39,134 nucleotides of DNA, from positions 1-39,134 of the forward strand of contig NW_026971140.1 of NCBI RefSeq assembly GCF_963678635.1, read 5' to 3'. Positions 38,181-39,134 of the stretch are shown here, one piece after another. Origin of the DNA: Symsagittifera roscoffensis (lineage: Eukaryota; Xenacoelomorpha; Acoela; Convolutidae). The notes beneath the pieces were generated by a model. It had not been told where the DNA came from. It made no database searches and worked only from the letters and a program-made list of their open reading frames with translations. The position numbers and the translations under genes were made by a program. The first letter of the stretch is position 1; each line of letters opens with the position of its first letter.

Positions 38181-38590
38181 TGAGTTAGGACCGATGGGTA
38201 TAACTCATAGAGTAATTTCGGATAGGGTACACCGTCTGCTCGTCAGGCTATCTTATTTTCGGCCGGATAGGTTCGTGCAACTTCTTAGTCTAATACCGAT
38301 CCTAATCTTACTCTTATACTGTCTAGTCTCAGGTTGTTTAACTAGTCTCTGCTAGGCTCAATAGATCTAGGGTATACTGGTTTATTGCGGCTGCTGAAGT
38401 ACTCGGGAGAGTTCAACTAATTTCTAACTTAAATTCAAATCTCTCTGGTGCTGAAATTACAAGTAATTTCAGCACTTACAAATAAGTGGATTGTTAGTTA
38501 GATGGATCATGATTGGTTAATATTAAATACTTTACATTGGTAAAATATCTAATTTATCCAATCATAAAATGTAGTTTAGATCAGGTTCCA
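38181..38590 (-). repeat. 5' LTR (410 bp)
   Basis: The promoter-bearing copy for minus-strand transcription. On the coding strand, in order: CCAAT-like boxes near the outer end, the 28-bp palindrome (38475-38448), AATAAA (38386-38381) and TATAAG (38318-38313). The TATA-like word lies after AATAAA. Either transcription starts late in the LTR with an internal initiator, or AATAAA is not the active signal. It has TG...CA ends and is followed outside by CACC. Confidence 0.95.
38313..38318 (-). promoter_or_regulatory. TATA-like motif TATAAG in the 5' LTR
   Basis: CAGTATAAGAGTAAG on the coding strand, 130 nt before the end of the LTR. It would place the RNA start around 38285 and an R-U5 of roughly 100 nt. 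Weak evidence from motif and position only. Confidence 0.3.
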
Positions 38591-39134
38591 CACCTTGGCT
38601 GACAAGTAGTGAGAAATGGGATGATTTACCTTGACGTCCTAGTTTTTCATAAACCTGAACTGATTTTTCTCTTGACCTACCAAACAAATTTTGAGTACAT
38701 CTTGGAAAACTCACAATATTGGTAAGCAGAGTATGTTAAGAACTCCAACGTATCATCGAAACCTGAACGAGCAACTTTTGTTGTCATTATGGATAATTTG
38801 CATCATCGAGGAGGTTGTTTTCGGAATGAAGCTTGGTTCTCACGAGAGTTTTCTTGGGAAGTGAGAAGCTATAGCGTATCTCGGCGTGGTAGTCACTAGA
38901 ACCGAACAATTGCCTGTTGTATCAATACGTCAATAAAATGCTTTAGATATCACTCATCCAGAGGGAGAATTTATTTGATTTTTGATATTAAAGTTGATGT
39001 TTGATATTAAAGATTCTCAATCTCATAATCGGCTTTTGGCCTTGGGTACTCATTGAAAATAAAGCACAAAACGAATGTCTCACCGCGGGCTTCAAGCCGT
39101 TTTTGTTTTGAATTATAGACAGTTACGGGAAGGG
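38591..39134. other. Host DNA right of the insertion
   Basis: It begins with CACC, the right target-site duplication (38591-38594). No ORF, exon with good splice sites, or repeat was recognised in the remaining 540 bp. A short tandem repeat of TTTGATATTAAAG lies at about 38978-39012. Confidence 0.5.

Larger units (their letters stand above)
19733..38590 (-). mobile_element. Complete 18.9-kb env-bearing Ty3/Gypsy LTR retroelement
   Basis: Two 410-bp direct repeats with TG...CA ends bound the element, with CACC on both outer sides. Coding is on the minus strand, so the 5' LTR is 38181-38590. Order from 5': primer-binding site, 1.2-kb leader, basic ORF, gag, protease, reverse transcriptase, RNase H, integrase, small membrane ORF, Pro-rich ORF, envelope-like glycoprotein, second Pro-rich ORF, 1.6-kb 3' untranslated region, 3' LTR. 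Integrase after RNase H and a DD35E integrase with GPY/F module place it in Ty3/Gypsy (Metaviridae). At 18.9 kb it is two to three times the usual size. The LTRs differ at two positions seen by eye (19798 and 19979), yet several genes are interrupted. It could be an element moved by a helper, or one damaged after or during its last copying. Confidence 0.93.

Noticed and set aside
19733-38590. Two nested elements instead of one large one
   Set aside because: No second pair of LTRs or inverted ends is seen inside, gene order is colinear on one strand, and the outer LTRs carry matching target-site duplications.

Overview
The window is AT-rich animal (invertebrate-like) nuclear DNA. It has spliceosomal GT-AG exon boundaries, long gene-poor stretches, many short dispersed or tandem repeats, and one very large Ty3/Gypsy-type LTR retroelement that carries an envelope-like gene. 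I cannot name the species. No rRNA, tRNA, CRISPR or bacterial operon is visible.

Left part (1-19732, host DNA). Most of this is noncoding. The one host gene I can support is on the + strand between 6857 and 12277. Four exons, all separated by phase-1 introns, encode a secreted protein with a signal peptide, ten cysteines and a Ser/Thr/Asn-rich mucin-like tail. The rest holds a 0.8-kb duplicated segment (1640-2443 and 8636-9419), a ~40-bp dispersed repeat with a palindromic core, a hairpin-rich cluster at 7390-8280, a degenerate long-period repeat array (12600-15625), and an old, diverged LTR plus 3' region from a relative of the large element (15926-17330).

Middle and right (19733-38590, minus strand). 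This is one structurally complete retroelement of 18,858 bp. It has two 410-bp direct LTRs (TG...CA, two differences seen by eye), a 4-bp target-site duplication (CACC) and a primer-binding site 2 nt inside the 5' LTR. In coding order it holds: a leader with a possible small ORF and repeated motifs; a basic 155-aa ORF overlapping gag; gag (capsid-like region and a mutated zinc knuckle); an Asn/Arg/Ser-rich linker; aspartic protease; reverse transcriptase and RNase H; integrase (HHCC, DD35E, GPY/F module); a good splice acceptor; a 58-aa two-helix membrane ORF; a broken Pro/Ser/Thr-rich ORF; an intact 872-aa envelope-like glycoprotein; a second Pro/Ser/Thr-rich ORF starting at an ATGA stop/start overlap; and a 1.6-kb 3' untranslated region with a duplicated RNA-like motif and a 158-codon ORF on the opposite strand.

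The element resembles a complex endogenous retrovirus of the Metaviridae. The LTRs say it is young, yet gag-pol and two accessory genes carry stops and frameshifts while env is open. This contrast and the extra ORFs around env are the main points of interest. The right flank (38591-39134) is host DNA without a recognisable gene.
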